Below are positions 31,670 to 41,395 of a stretch of 64,000 nt of DNA, in pieces. How positions within the stretch are numbered: position 1 is the first letter of the stretch; every line of letters begins with the position of its first letter. The notes under the pieces were generated by a model. It was not told where the DNA came from and made no database searches. It was given only the letters and a program-made list of their open reading frames with translations. The translations under genes and the position numbers were made by a program. The stretch comes from Coenobita brevimanus (taxonomy: Eukaryota; Arthropoda; Malacostraca; Decapoda; Coenobitidae), in NCBI GenBank assembly GCA_032717465.1, contig CM064684.1:909001-973000 (forward strand), in the 5' to 3' direction.

Positions 31670-32470
31670 CAAAATGAATGCAGATTTTTAGATGAAAACC
31701 ATAATACCGCTATGTGAATTGCAAATGTTAATCATGCAACAGAATTATGCATGAAAAGCCTTAGACGGTTAATGAAAGGTTAGGAACTGCATGAGTTAAC
31801 TGACCTACTAAAAGAATAGCAGAGTAATACTGTAATAATGCAAAAAAATATTGAAAATTCCTGAAGAATATACAAATGATGAAGTTGAGTTTTATAAAGA
31901 ACAAAATCTACATGTTCCAGTCATAAGTTTGCAGTTACAGACAGATGCTTCAACCAACACTCATTTTTACCAAATTTCTTCTCTTAGTACTTAATTTGTT
32001 AGATGCAGCTATTAAGTGTTTTAATGTGGGGTCTGACTGGGATTTTGTGTGTTGCTTCATGTGGAAATCGTAATATATTTATACAGGGCTTGCAACTTCT
32101 TAGAAATTCATTTTTTCCTTTCATGACTTTAGCTTTAGGATTATTTTAGTGCAATACAAGACCCATTTTGTGAATTTTATATGTAATTTTTGCTCATCAC
32201 ATAACAAATAGAATCATGGCTGTGCCTTTTATTACTAACCCACTTTTGATTTTTGCATATGAGAAAAACAAAATTACATAATAGTTGGTAGGATGTATAC
32301 TGCCACACTTGGAGACAGAAGTGTGTGTCCAGTTGTTGGCTGAATGGTTACCATCCAGTGTAAAGTTTTGTGGAGTACAGGAAATAATTTAGCTTGTCAC
32401 TGAGAGCGGAGCCACTTAAAGAGCATACTGTATTACAGTAAGCAAATGGATGGCCTTGACCCTACATTGA
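31670..32470. other. Intergenic; repeat R3 fragment at about 32320-32420
   Basis: No gene. GGAGTACAGGAAATAATTTAGC, TTGTCACTGAG, GCCACTTAAAG near 32365-32420 is a diverged copy of the R3 repeat at 5270-5420. Confidence 0.45.
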
Positions 32471-32478
32471 ACACTGTA

Positions 32479-33468
32479 CAGTAAAACCTCAATGTGAAGG
32501 ACTTCAGTAGACCGGAATTCGCTTTTATCAGAACCAAGAAGCTACCTGACTAAATTCCTATTTAGTATATCGGAAAAAGTCCGATAATGCCAAAAGCAGT
32601 CCGGACTGCCTGACCACTTCAGCTATGTTCACCACAATAAGGTACAGGTATACCCCGGTTTAATGATGCAATTGGTTAAGTTAAAATCCATCGTTAGGCT
32701 TGGTATCATATCTCGGGGTAGATTTAACATATAAAGTACAGTATAGGGATACGTTTTTGAGCCTTGGGTTCCCCCCCAACCAAGTTCTAAACCCACCCAA
32801 ATGAGTCCAAAAACAAGTTTAAAGCCAATCTAAATGACCTAACAGCTGTAAAAGAAGCTAACCTAAGCCTAGCACCTGTAAAGAACTCACTAAAACCAAC
32901 AAATAAAATCTGAAAATTGTCAGATATATGTCTGGAAAAAATCAGCCTTAGTAAACTGTACCCCAGAATGACAATGTTCACCCCATCTATGGCTAAAACA
33001 CAATATTCTAAAAACAGTTTATAAATCAACCAAAACACACAATTTTAGTCTAAAATATCATCAAAACCAGTAAAAAAAAAATCAAAACCCATCGTTAAAC
33101 CGAGGTTTGGCCATCATTAGGCGGGGCATGATGGTATTTCTATCCTCATCATTAAGCTGGGGTATCGTATATCGAGGTATACCTATAAATACAGTAAAAG
33201 ACGTGTTTATCAGTGTGCAATACAGTATTATTATAGACTGTATATTATACCATTTGATTATTGTAGTGAAGGTATAATACAGTACAGTACCGCAGTGGTA
33301 GTGAAGACGGTTTAAAAACCGTTGGTGTGATGCAGACTAATGTCTGATATATTGTATCAGAAAAAGTCCAGGTTAGCAGGGGGAGGTCCAGATGTCACTT
33401 TTATTGGAATTTCACTTTTTTCAGAATGGCTAGGGCCCCAAGTCATCCATTATAGTGAGGTTTTACTG
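32479..33468. mobile_element. Tigger-like MITE (outer), TIR CAGTAAAACCTC
   Basis: CAGTAAAACCTC at 32479 and GAGGTTTTACTG ending at 33468, each flanked by TA (32477-32478, 33469-33470). A second copy of the same MITE lies at 55929-56327 and lacks the inner insertion. Confidence 0.85.
32645..33185. mobile_element. Second MITE nested in the first, TIR CAGGTATACC(C/T)C
   Basis: CAGGTATACCCCGGTTTAAT at the left; the right end reads TCGAGGTATACCTA. TA flanks both ends (32643-32644, 33186-33187). Excising it restores AATAAGGTAAATA, which matches the uninterrupted MITE at 55929-56327 (reverse complement). Confidence 0.85.
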
Positions 33469-33602
33469 TATTCTTAACACACTTTGTTCACCCACCTGTG
33501 TAAGACCATGAATTGCCTGTGTTTGCCTCACTTTGACATGGAACCTTGCACACAAAGAGCAAGGCTGCTCATCCAGGCTCTGAGTTGCTGGGACACTATA
33601 TA

Positions 33603-34758
33603 TCTATTTCCACACACCTTAATTCCATGAAGGGTGGCCACAAACAAATTGCCTCCATGTCACCCTTACTCCCACAATTTCACTGCCCTCCCTCCAGCTC
33701 ACACTCCCCTGTCCCATGTGCCTCTCCATCCCTGCACCTCATACACTTTTCTTATTGGTCTCTCACTCTTCATCCCTCCACCTCGTCAGCCTCCCCACCC
33801 CCTCCATCTAATACACTCTCCTCGTTAGTCTCTCGCTCTCCATCCTCTCCACATGATCAAACCACGTCAATGTATTTCTCCTAACAGTTTTTATCACATT
33901 CATATCCACACCACAACGCTCCTTTTATGCCCTCATTTGTCAGCCTGTCTCTCCATGTGACTCCACAGGCTCCTCTCAAATAACTCATTTCCACTGCTCT
34001 CACTCTTGACTTGTGTCTTTCCAACAAGGCCCAAGCTTCACTTCCAAATGTTAAAGTGGTATCACAGTGCTATCGTGCTGTGACTTTTGTATTTCCATGC
34101 TCACTTCCCCGTTTCTTATCACTGCTTTCAAAGAACCAGCAACCTTTCTTCCCTGTTGTGCCCTTTCAAGCACTTCATCCTCCAAACTTGCATCCGTACT
34201 CATCACACAACCCAAGTACTTAAATGCACTCACACTTTCCGTTTCCTCATCATCCGACCTCCTCACCCTACATTCAGTGACTTTATTCCTCCCGATGACC
34301 ATAACTTAATTTTTCCCTGCATTCACCTTTAGATTCCATTTCTTACACGCACTTGCAAACTCATTCACCAAGCCTTTCAGTTTCCCTTTGTCTTCACTTA
34401 ACAAAACAGTCAGTATCATCTACAAACAAGAGAACAGGAAGTTTCAAAAATGCTGCCCTCTCATTAGGACAGCTCCAAAATACACTGTCCTATCTTGTAC
34501 CTAATTTATAACCCCATCTATAATTATACAGGTTGAACAACCATAGAGATATGACACATCCCTGTTTCAAGCCAACGTTCATATTGAAAAAATTCACTCA
34601 GGTCACCATCCACACGAACTGCAGCCATAGCACCGACGTACATACTCTTCATGGCATTCAACAGCTTCCCATTTACTCCATATATTCTTAATACTTCCAC
34701 ATTCCTTGTCTATCCACTCTGTCATATGCTTTCTCCAAATCCATGAAGGCTGCATACA
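33603..34758 (-). mobile_element. RTE1 copy, degenerate
   Basis: Runs from the RTE1 3' end (CCACACACCTTAATTCCATGAAGGGTGGCCAC) up to the motif A region (CTTTCTCCAAATCCATGAAGGCTGCATAC, the reverse of AAFMDLEK). Many frameshifts; FKYLGCVMSTDAS is readable in 34051-34302. Confidence 0.8.
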
Positions 34759-34759
34759 G

Positions 34760-35350
34760 GTGGGTCAGTGGTGGAATTTTAGAAAATCGAAATCGTGTAC
34801 TGCCATATAGCTTAGATCAAAGATGCTCTAAAGTATTTCAACCAGAGGAAATTTCCTCCTGGAATAAATGCTAGGAGGTAAGGAGTTCAGTTAAGTCAGA
34901 GAATTAAGTGCTTGCAACATTTATACTATTTGATTTGAATGATACCTGTAGTATCTTACTAACCAAGTTTAGATGATGCAGTTTTATGCCATGAGCTTCT
35001 CTGTTTTGAGAAGCTGAGACAATGCCTATACTGTACCTAGAAGGCTATTGTTGAGTTGTGTAGCATTTTGTGACTGGATGCCCTCCCTGACAACCAGTGG
35101 CCCTTGGTTGAGAATAAAAGCTTGATCCCAAATCAACATGTGCATTGGGGTGTTTCAAAATTTTGAATTTTGTGCTCGGTGAACTCACACATGGTAATTG
35201 ACTTCCACTTCACAAGCTGTGACATGATGCAAAATATGAGCACTACTGCCTGTTGCTATGCCACCCTGCAGGGTGTGCGTGTTTTGCCCCTTAGGAGAAA
35301 TTAGTAGTCCCCTACCGGTGAAACCATTTTGCATGGTTCCGTCAGTACAG
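34760..35350. other. Intergenic, nothing recognised
   Basis: No gene or repeat assigned. Confidence 0.45.
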
Positions 35351-35359
35351 TACTGTACT

Positions 35360-35985
35360 GTATGTCAGTCCGTCTGTAATTTTGTGTCCATTCAGTAACT
35401 TCCACATGCAAGGACAGATTTTGATATAACTTCACACAGTTGTTCCCAATACCATGACGGTGTGTTGCATGCAACAACCAGCCATCTGCTCCCAAGGTCA
35501 AGGTCATACTTGGGGCTCAAACAAGGTTGTCTGCAATTTTGTGTCTGCTCTGTAACTTCCACATGCATGGACAGATTTGGATATAATGGTTCCCCATACC
35601 ATGACAGTTGTTCCACACAACAACCAGCCATCTACTCCCAAGGTCAAGGCCACACTTGGGGCTCAAACAAGGTCGTTCGCAGTTGCATGTCTGCTCTGTA
35701 ACTTCCACATGCATGGACAGATTTTGATATAACTTCACATAATTGTTCCTCATATGGTGTGTTGCACGCAGTAACCAGACATCTGTTCCCAAGGTCAGGG
35801 TTGCACTTGGGGCTCAGACAAGGTTTGGTGCTGTCATACTTAACAGCCATACTTACATTCGTGTCCGCTTTGTAACTTCCACATGCATGGACAGGTTTTT
35901 GATATAACTTCACACCATTGTTCCCCATACCATGACGTGTGTCACGTGGAACAACCAGACATCAACTCCCAAGGTCAATTACATA
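35360..35985 (-). repeat. Tandem repeat, four imperfect units of about 146-174 bp
   Basis: The landmark TCCACATGCA(A/T)GGACAG recurs at 35401, 35558, 35704 and 35878. Each unit also contains CCATGACG, CAACAACCAG(C/A)CATC and CCCAAGGTCAAGG. On the - strand each unit reads GACCTTGACCTTGGGAGC..GGTTGTTGC.., a style common in dispersed invertebrate repeats. The frames through it are not genes. Confidence 0.85.
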
Positions 35986-36099
35986 TGTATGGTTATCATC
36001 CAATAGTTGACTTTGTATTGCATGGCAATACTGAGTACATTTCTTCTTTTTCTGGCTTATGTCAAAAGCTGTCCCTAAACTGAGGTCTGGAACAGAAGA

Positions 36100-36990
36100 G
36101 CGGTATTGGACGCCCTGAAGCAGTGGTTGCAAGTAGAAGACTGGGTGGCCAGCTTCTGCTTTGGTACTACTGCAACCAATATGGGTTTCACAGTAAGGTT
36201 TGCACCATCATCCAAAACGCCATTGGGAAACTACTTCTCTTCCTTGCATGCCACCACCACATCCTTGATTTTTTTGTTGGGGGTCTTTTGACGTGTCCTT
36301 TTCCTCCTCTGGCCCGGAAATCCCCGTATTCACCTGGTTAAAGGATCGTTGGGATATCATCGATCAACAGGTTTTCAAACTGTATGAAACTCAGGCCAAT
36401 TGTTCTGATCCACAACTCTTAGATCAATGGACCTCGAAGCACCGAGACAAGAGACAGGCTGGCTTCCCTCATTGCCACCAAACTCCAGGAGGGCCACGAC
36501 TACAACAATTACAGGGAATACCTTGAACTTGCTCTTCACTTCCTGGGTTATCCACTTTCTGAAACGAAGAAGCACTCTGACAGCGGATTCCACCATCCAG
36601 TAGCATACAGCAGGGCCAGATGGATGGGGCAGGAGATCTACTGGCTGAAGCTTTGCCTGTTCCGACACCAATTCCCTCTCACCCCACATGAGGAGTGAGC
36701 CCTGAATCAGGTAAACATCTTCTTGGTCATGGTGTATGTTCATGCTTGGTACTCATCCCCAGTTGGAATCGATGCACCCTCAAATGACCTGGCTTTCCTC
36801 AGGACACTACAGATCTACAAGAACCAGGCCAATGAGGAAGCAGGCGGCATAGTACCCAAAACACTTCAGAACCATGGTTGGTACCTGAGTGAGGATCTTG
36901 CAGGCTTTGGCTTTTTCTCAAACCTTGTGCCTGAGGATGAAAAAGCTCAGTTGCTCTTCAACAGAAGCCTCCTCAAAAGGTGGGGATGAG
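36100..36990 (+). pseudogene. Degenerate transposase-like gene (CFxTT..N and ARWM motifs)
   Basis: Reading across three frames gives: WVASFCFGTTATNMGFT, LLLFLACHHHILDFFVGG, (S)GPEIPVFTWLKDRWDIID, YNNYREYLELALHFLGYPLS, SGFHHPVAYSRARWMGQEIY, WLKLCLFRHQFPLT, AWYSSPVGIDAPSNDLAFLR, and ..HGWYLSEDLAGFGFFSNLVP. At least three frameshifts and a stop (after TPHEE) break it. The order CF.TT..N, ACRHH-like, G.SSGP-like, NYREFLELAL-like, HHARWM-like is one I associate with a multicopy invertebrate protein family that looks transposase-derived. I cannot name it, and that link is from memory of motif style only. Confidence 0.45.
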
Positions 36991-37019
36991 GAAGGTGGGT
37001 CCCCGAGTGTTGTGAGACC

Positions 37020-37430
37020 CCATGGACTTGAATTTTGCTGATTTCATCACAATCCAAATACAAAACTTCAAGTGTTTGAAGATGGAAGTTCCCAGGGAGC
37101 ACAAGGACATCGAGGAGCACCATGGCTGGGTCATGGCAGTCAGCATAGTCAGTGACTGTGCTGAATGTGGAGTCAAGCTGGAAACTGAATTTAACCCGCC
37201 GCATCCCGGCAAATTTTTCACCAATGACCCCCCCCCTCCAATCCCAGCAGATTTTCGAAAAGTTCTTTTTGGGCTAAAACCTCCGCTTTTTATGAGAAAC
37301 ACTGAAAATTCAGAGAGAAAGTGCTTGGTTGAGTGTAGAAATACCAATACATTTAACAGTACCCTCACCTTGATACCGTGTTCTCTCAGGCCAGGCTCCA
37401 GAGAAGACGTTTTCTTGGGGGGGGGGTAAC
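37020..37430 (+). other. Open frame of unknown meaning (135 codons)
   Basis: MDLNFADFITIQIQNFKCLK.. with a Pro-rich tail. No recognised domain; it may be residue of the pseudogene just upstream or of flanking DNA. G8 and C8 runs nearby make frame calls unreliable. Confidence 0.2.
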
Positions 37431-38279
37431 TATTCCAAACCACACATTATATGTACTGTAAATATTTATTTATTTGGTACGAACTTATATGTAGTACAAG
37501 AGTATATTGGTTTTCACACAATAATATAGGCGATATAAGCGTTGTTCACACACCAAACACATCAACATATGGCACCTTCCTTTACAGTTACCCCCTCATC
37601 ACTTCTGCTTGTTTCTTTGTCTGGCATGTTTCTTCCTTTGTCCTCCACCTCAGGAATCACTTTCGCCTTGAATTTCGTCATTGGAGAGACCGCGTTGTGA
37701 CATGTCTTTACTGGCCAGGTCACTGCTAACAGATGAGTTGACAAGAAAATGGCGTGGGGGGGGAGGGGGGGTCAGGTGGGGCCAGGCATTATCCCCACCT
37801 GGCATTAGCTAGAGGAAGGTCTACCACCTATGCCCACCAAAAATCATCAGTGAAACTTGAAAAATGTGCAAATGACAGACTTCACAATTGCAAAACGTAT
37901 GGATATGTTGTCGGGTGTCACCATGACAAAATGTGGCAACATATCCATACTTTGTCGTGATGCCTCAGGTTAATGAGAAGCTCACGAGGAGTGAGGAGGA
38001 GAGACAGTCAGCCCTCCAAATCATTGCCAACCACAGGAAGGAGGTTCCTCAACCACAGAAGTCCATATACGTCTAATCATCATATATCCTGATGTGAGTT
38101 TTGGGGTGTCGGGACAGTAGCCACCTTGCATAATATTCCCCGAGAACAAATTTTACCCTATTTTTCTGTATTCAAGCACCTTGTCCTCACTGGTTACATA
38201 TTGCAACTCATATAACCTACATGGGTTGGGCTGGGTTAGTTTAGGTTAGTATATAAATATGCATACATAAATATATATT
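37431..38279. other. Intergenic, no gene; one hairpin
   Basis: No supported coding region. The only structure is the hairpin described separately at 37897-37950. Confidence 0.4.
37897..37950. repeat. Perfect 14-bp hairpin GTATGGATATGTTG / CAACATATCCATAC
   Basis: Stem 37897-37910 pairs with 37937-37950 around a 26-base loop. No flanking terminator-like or transposon-like features were identified. Confidence 0.75.
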
Positions 38280-39066
38280 CGCATGGCCATGTGGAATGTA
38301 AAAGGTGTGAATGAGGAAAGCAAGAGGGTGGAAGTGGTGAATGTGTTCAAGAGTGCGAGATATGCCGTGATGGCATTGTGTGAAACAAAGATGAAAGGGT
38401 GTGAAGTGGAGGAGTGGGAGGGTGTGAAATGTGTAAGATCGGGACTGAGTGGATGAGGAAGATGCAAGGAAGGAGTTGCTTTGCTGATGAATGAGGTGCA
38501 ACAGAGTGGAATGAGAAACTACAAATGTGTCAGCTCAAGGTGTATGTATGTCAACGTCAAGTTTGAGAAGGTGAAAGTGGCAGTGATTATAGCATATGCA
38601 CCGTGTGAGGACAGGAGTGAGAGAAAGACAAGTTTTAGGATGAGCTGGATGAAGTAGTGGGAGAAATGCCCAGGAACTATAAAGTGATCGTAATGGGGGA
38701 TGTGAATGGAAGAGTAGGCACTGGTCCTGAAGATGACATAATGGGTTGTTATGGGAGTATGGGATATGTGTCAGGAGAGGAGGTTGTGCATTTGTAACTC
38801 GTATTTCAAACACAGAGATGCACATAAATATACATGGCATTGAGAGAACGGGGATCGTGTTGAAAGAAGCCTGATTGATTACATGCTCGTAGAGAGGTCG
38901 ATGATGGGAATGGTTGCTGTTACGAGGGCCATGAGAGGACAATGTGAAGGTCTGTCAGATCATATGAATATGGTATGCAAGATCAAGCTGAGAGGAGTGA
39001 GGTGGATCAGGAGAGAGGTACAGTCAGGGAGAAAGACTGAAAGTTGAGAAGCTGAGGATCAAAGAA

Positions 39067-39402
39067 ATGGCAGATGATTACAGGACCAAAGTAGAGGAGG
39101 AGTTAGAATCAGTGAATTGGAATGAAACGGATCTGGACAGCCTGAGGAATGCATATAGGGATTGCTTAGTTAGGAATGCTAAAGCGGTGTGTAGTGTGGC
39201 AAGAGTAACAACAAAGAAGAAAGGTACAGCATGGTGGGATGAGGAGGTTAACAGAGCAGCGGAGGAAAAAAGGAAGAAGTGGCAAAAATGGTTACAGGAC
39301 AGGGGTTCGTTTGATATAAGAACTGAATATGTCGAGAGCATGAAGCATGTAAAGAAACTAGTGAAGAGGAAAAAGGAGGTATATAATGACCTAGGATTCT
39401 AG
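39067..39402 (+). pseudogene. RTE1-related linker ORF fragment (111 aa)
   Basis: Lys/Glu-rich frame with GTAWWDEEVNRAAEEKRKKW, matching [20 protein letters not shown] of the RTE1 ORF at 13263-15539. It ends at a stop after VYNDLGF. Confidence 0.75.
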
Positions 39403-39509
39403 GAAGAAAAATGGATGCAAATTACACTGAAAATAGAAAGTTGTGGAAAGAGGTGTGGAAATGTAGAAGTGACAGCAGAAAGAAATGTGAAAGTGTGAAG
39501 GATCGTAGT

Positions 39510-39960
39510 TGTTACGCTATACCTAAGGTATAGCTGGGTTCCCTTTCCAGACCGGAGCTAAGACACAGTGTGAGGGGAACAGGGCATAAAACACTGGGCG
39601 ACAGCCTTACACGTATATTACCAAATTCCTTAATAGAAGGCAGCTAGACAATCAGGCAAACTCTATACAAAGGCACAGCTCGGACTGGCAGATATATTAC
39701 AGGTATCATGCAGGATACTGGCAGTCTCAAGTATAGACGGACAGACATTGCACTTAAGTGGAGTTGAGATTACACTTTGTTCTAGGGCTGCATATGCCTT
39801 ATAATAATTAAACACATGTCCTGTGTTACAACTGAGTGGAGTAGGGTAGTGGAACACTGTTTATGTCTCGTCTCACATTCAGTAGAATTGAGGTAGTTAA
39901 ACACTGTCACTGTGCTCTATACACTGATTGTCACATTCGCTTTCACTCCACGGACATGGG
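39510..39960 (-). mobile_element. LTR-like block C
   Basis: The reverse complement ends CTTAGCTCCGGTCTGGAAAG, GGAACCCAGCT, ..TAGCGTAACA, and contains GTAAGGCTGTCGCCC and CCAGTATCCTGCATGATACC. All are shared with blocks A (ending 1914) and B (ending 4289). Confidence 0.75.
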
Positions 39961-40374
39961 AGTCACAGTCACTGTAGGGATGTGGGGCAAGGGAGTGGTC
40001 AACCAAGGGGGGGGGGGCTCACAGATGTTGGCCCAGTGTTGGCTGAGTCCCCTCAGGTGTCCTCTCGTCTGGGGGCCACGGGACTGTTTGTAGGGGCGTC
40101 GTCCTCCGGAGTGGGCTACGGTTGGGTGTGGTGAAGGGCCCCACACTGGAGGGACTGGGTACAGGGGTTTGGCCCTCGGGATTGAGGCCAAATATCTTCT
40201 GTAGGCGAAAGGACTGGAGAGCTCACGCCCCGGGGTACTAGGGGAGCTGTTGAGAGCCCGCCTGCTGCGGTTTCGCTCCTGCTGTTTTGCCATCAGTGTA
40301 GGGCTGCGATGTTGCTGGTGACAGGTGCTGGCTGGATGGAGTGTAGCTGGGGGGTCAGCACAGGCCCTATCCAC
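39943..40374 (-). CDS. C-terminal region ORF of the LTR-type element (143 codons)
   Basis: Contains HRSPTLMAKQQERNRSRRAL, NSSPSTPGRELSSP, which aligns with the end of the + strand ORF 2815-3561 (RHSPTLKAARRKGDHRRQTP, ..TTPGRNLSSP). The frame differs from 40398-40712, so this copy is frameshifted between the two. Confidence 0.4.
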   Translation of the reverse strand: MDRACADPPATLHPASTCHQQHRSPTLMAKQQERNRSRRALNSSPSTPGRELSSPFAYRRYLASIPRAKPLYPVPPVWGPSPHPTVAHSGGRRPYKQSRGPQTRGHLRGLSQHWANICEPPPPWLTTPLPHIPTVTVTPMSVE

Positions 40375-40397
40375 CAGTCCTCTTTCAGGAGGTTCCC

Positions 40398-40712
40398 CTA
40401 CTGGAGGCTGCCTTGGTCTGGGGAGTTGGAGGTGGGACTTCCTCTGCCACTGGTGGGGTGGCTCAAGCAGGAGTCTCCCTCAGGTTGTGAAGTCACAGGG
40501 GGCGGGGGGCTTTTAGGATGTCCCTCCCTGGTGTGGCTACTGGCCGTCGCCGAGGTCCCTTGGGCAACGGGAGGAGGGCGGCTACCGGCCATCCCTTTCC
40601 CATCGGTGCAGCAATCGGTCATCACCAGGGCCCGACTTCCTGATGGGACCACAGACATAGTGCGGCTGCCGGCCGTCACCTGTCCACGGGTGCAGCTACT
40701 GGCTGTCACCAA
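40398..40712 (-). CDS. Minisatellite-encoded ORF of the LTR-type element (104 codons)
   Basis: MVTASSCTRGQVTAGSRTMS, VVPSGSRALVM.., GMAGSRPPPVAQGTSATASS: protein-level match to the + strand copy at 2815-3561 in the same repeat phase. Probably an internal segment of a longer frame. Confidence 0.45.
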   Translation of the reverse strand: MVTASSCTRGQVTAGSRTMSVVPSGSRALVMTDCCTDGKGMAGSRPPPVAQGTSATASSHTREGHPKSPPPPVTSQPEGDSCLSHPTSGRGSPTSNSPDQGSLQ

Positions 40713-41041
40713 AGTTCTGCAAAAGGGGCGACATGTAGACGAGGGGCAGCTACTGCCAGCCCCGTCTACTGGTGTGGTTGCCGGCCGTCACTGGTGTCAT
40801 GCCCCCCGAGGCAACTGAAGGAGAGAGGATGTGCTTTTCTCTCCCAGCGTTCGGCAACTGGCCGTCACTGGCTTTCCAGGGGGGGGGGGGGCCAGCACTA
40901 TGAGCGTCTACTGGCCGTCTCTTGCATGTATGGCTACCAGCCATCACAATTGCACGGCTACAGGCAGTTGCTTTAGTTGTGCGGCTACCAGCCGTCACAA
41001 TTGTATGACTACAGGCCATTGCTGGTGCATGGCTACAGGTG

Positions 41042-41043
<2 letters not shown>

Positions 41044-41079
<36 letters not shown>
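41044..41079 (+). repeat. (GT)n microsatellite
   Basis: About 18 GT dinucleotides at the junction between minisatellite and SINE sequence. Confidence 0.9.
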
Positions 41080-41179
41080 AACTCTGGGCATAGGCTTCAC
41101 AGCCTGCTATCAAGGCCCAGCAATCCTACATACCATACATCTCTACATGTCACCACTTCGGCACTAACACCTACCGTCC

Positions 41180-41395
41180 ATATTTAATACATGCTAGGGC
41201 TGTTTCATACAGGACTGGTGTATTGGTATTAGCGGGGGTATTTTTTCGACATGTCGGCGGGTCTTCTGGTAGATCAGTAAAGCCTGATTTAATGAAATTC
41301 AAATCCCTAAACTGTTCCCTGCCCCGGCCGGGATTTGAACCTGGGTCCGTTAGAACGACAGGCCACCTCTCTACCGATTGAGCCACGCGGTGCTA
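41180..41395 (-). mobile_element. tRNA-derived SINE inside the LTR-type element
   Basis: On the - strand: GCGTGGCTCAATCGGTAGAG (A box) and CCAGGTTCAAATCCCGGCC (B box) at tRNA spacing (41322-41390). An unrelated body follows to ~41180. The minisatellite continues on both sides, so the SINE inserted into it. Confidence 0.7.

Noticed and set aside
36947..37443. 156-codon - strand frame (36973-37443)
   Set aside because: No domain recognised, antisense to the degenerate + strand frames and containing a homopolymer-dependent start; not supported.
41322..41390. A functional tRNA gene on the - strand
   Set aside because: A and B boxes are present, but it continues into a SINE-like body, lacks a clean acceptor stem and sits inside a transposon.
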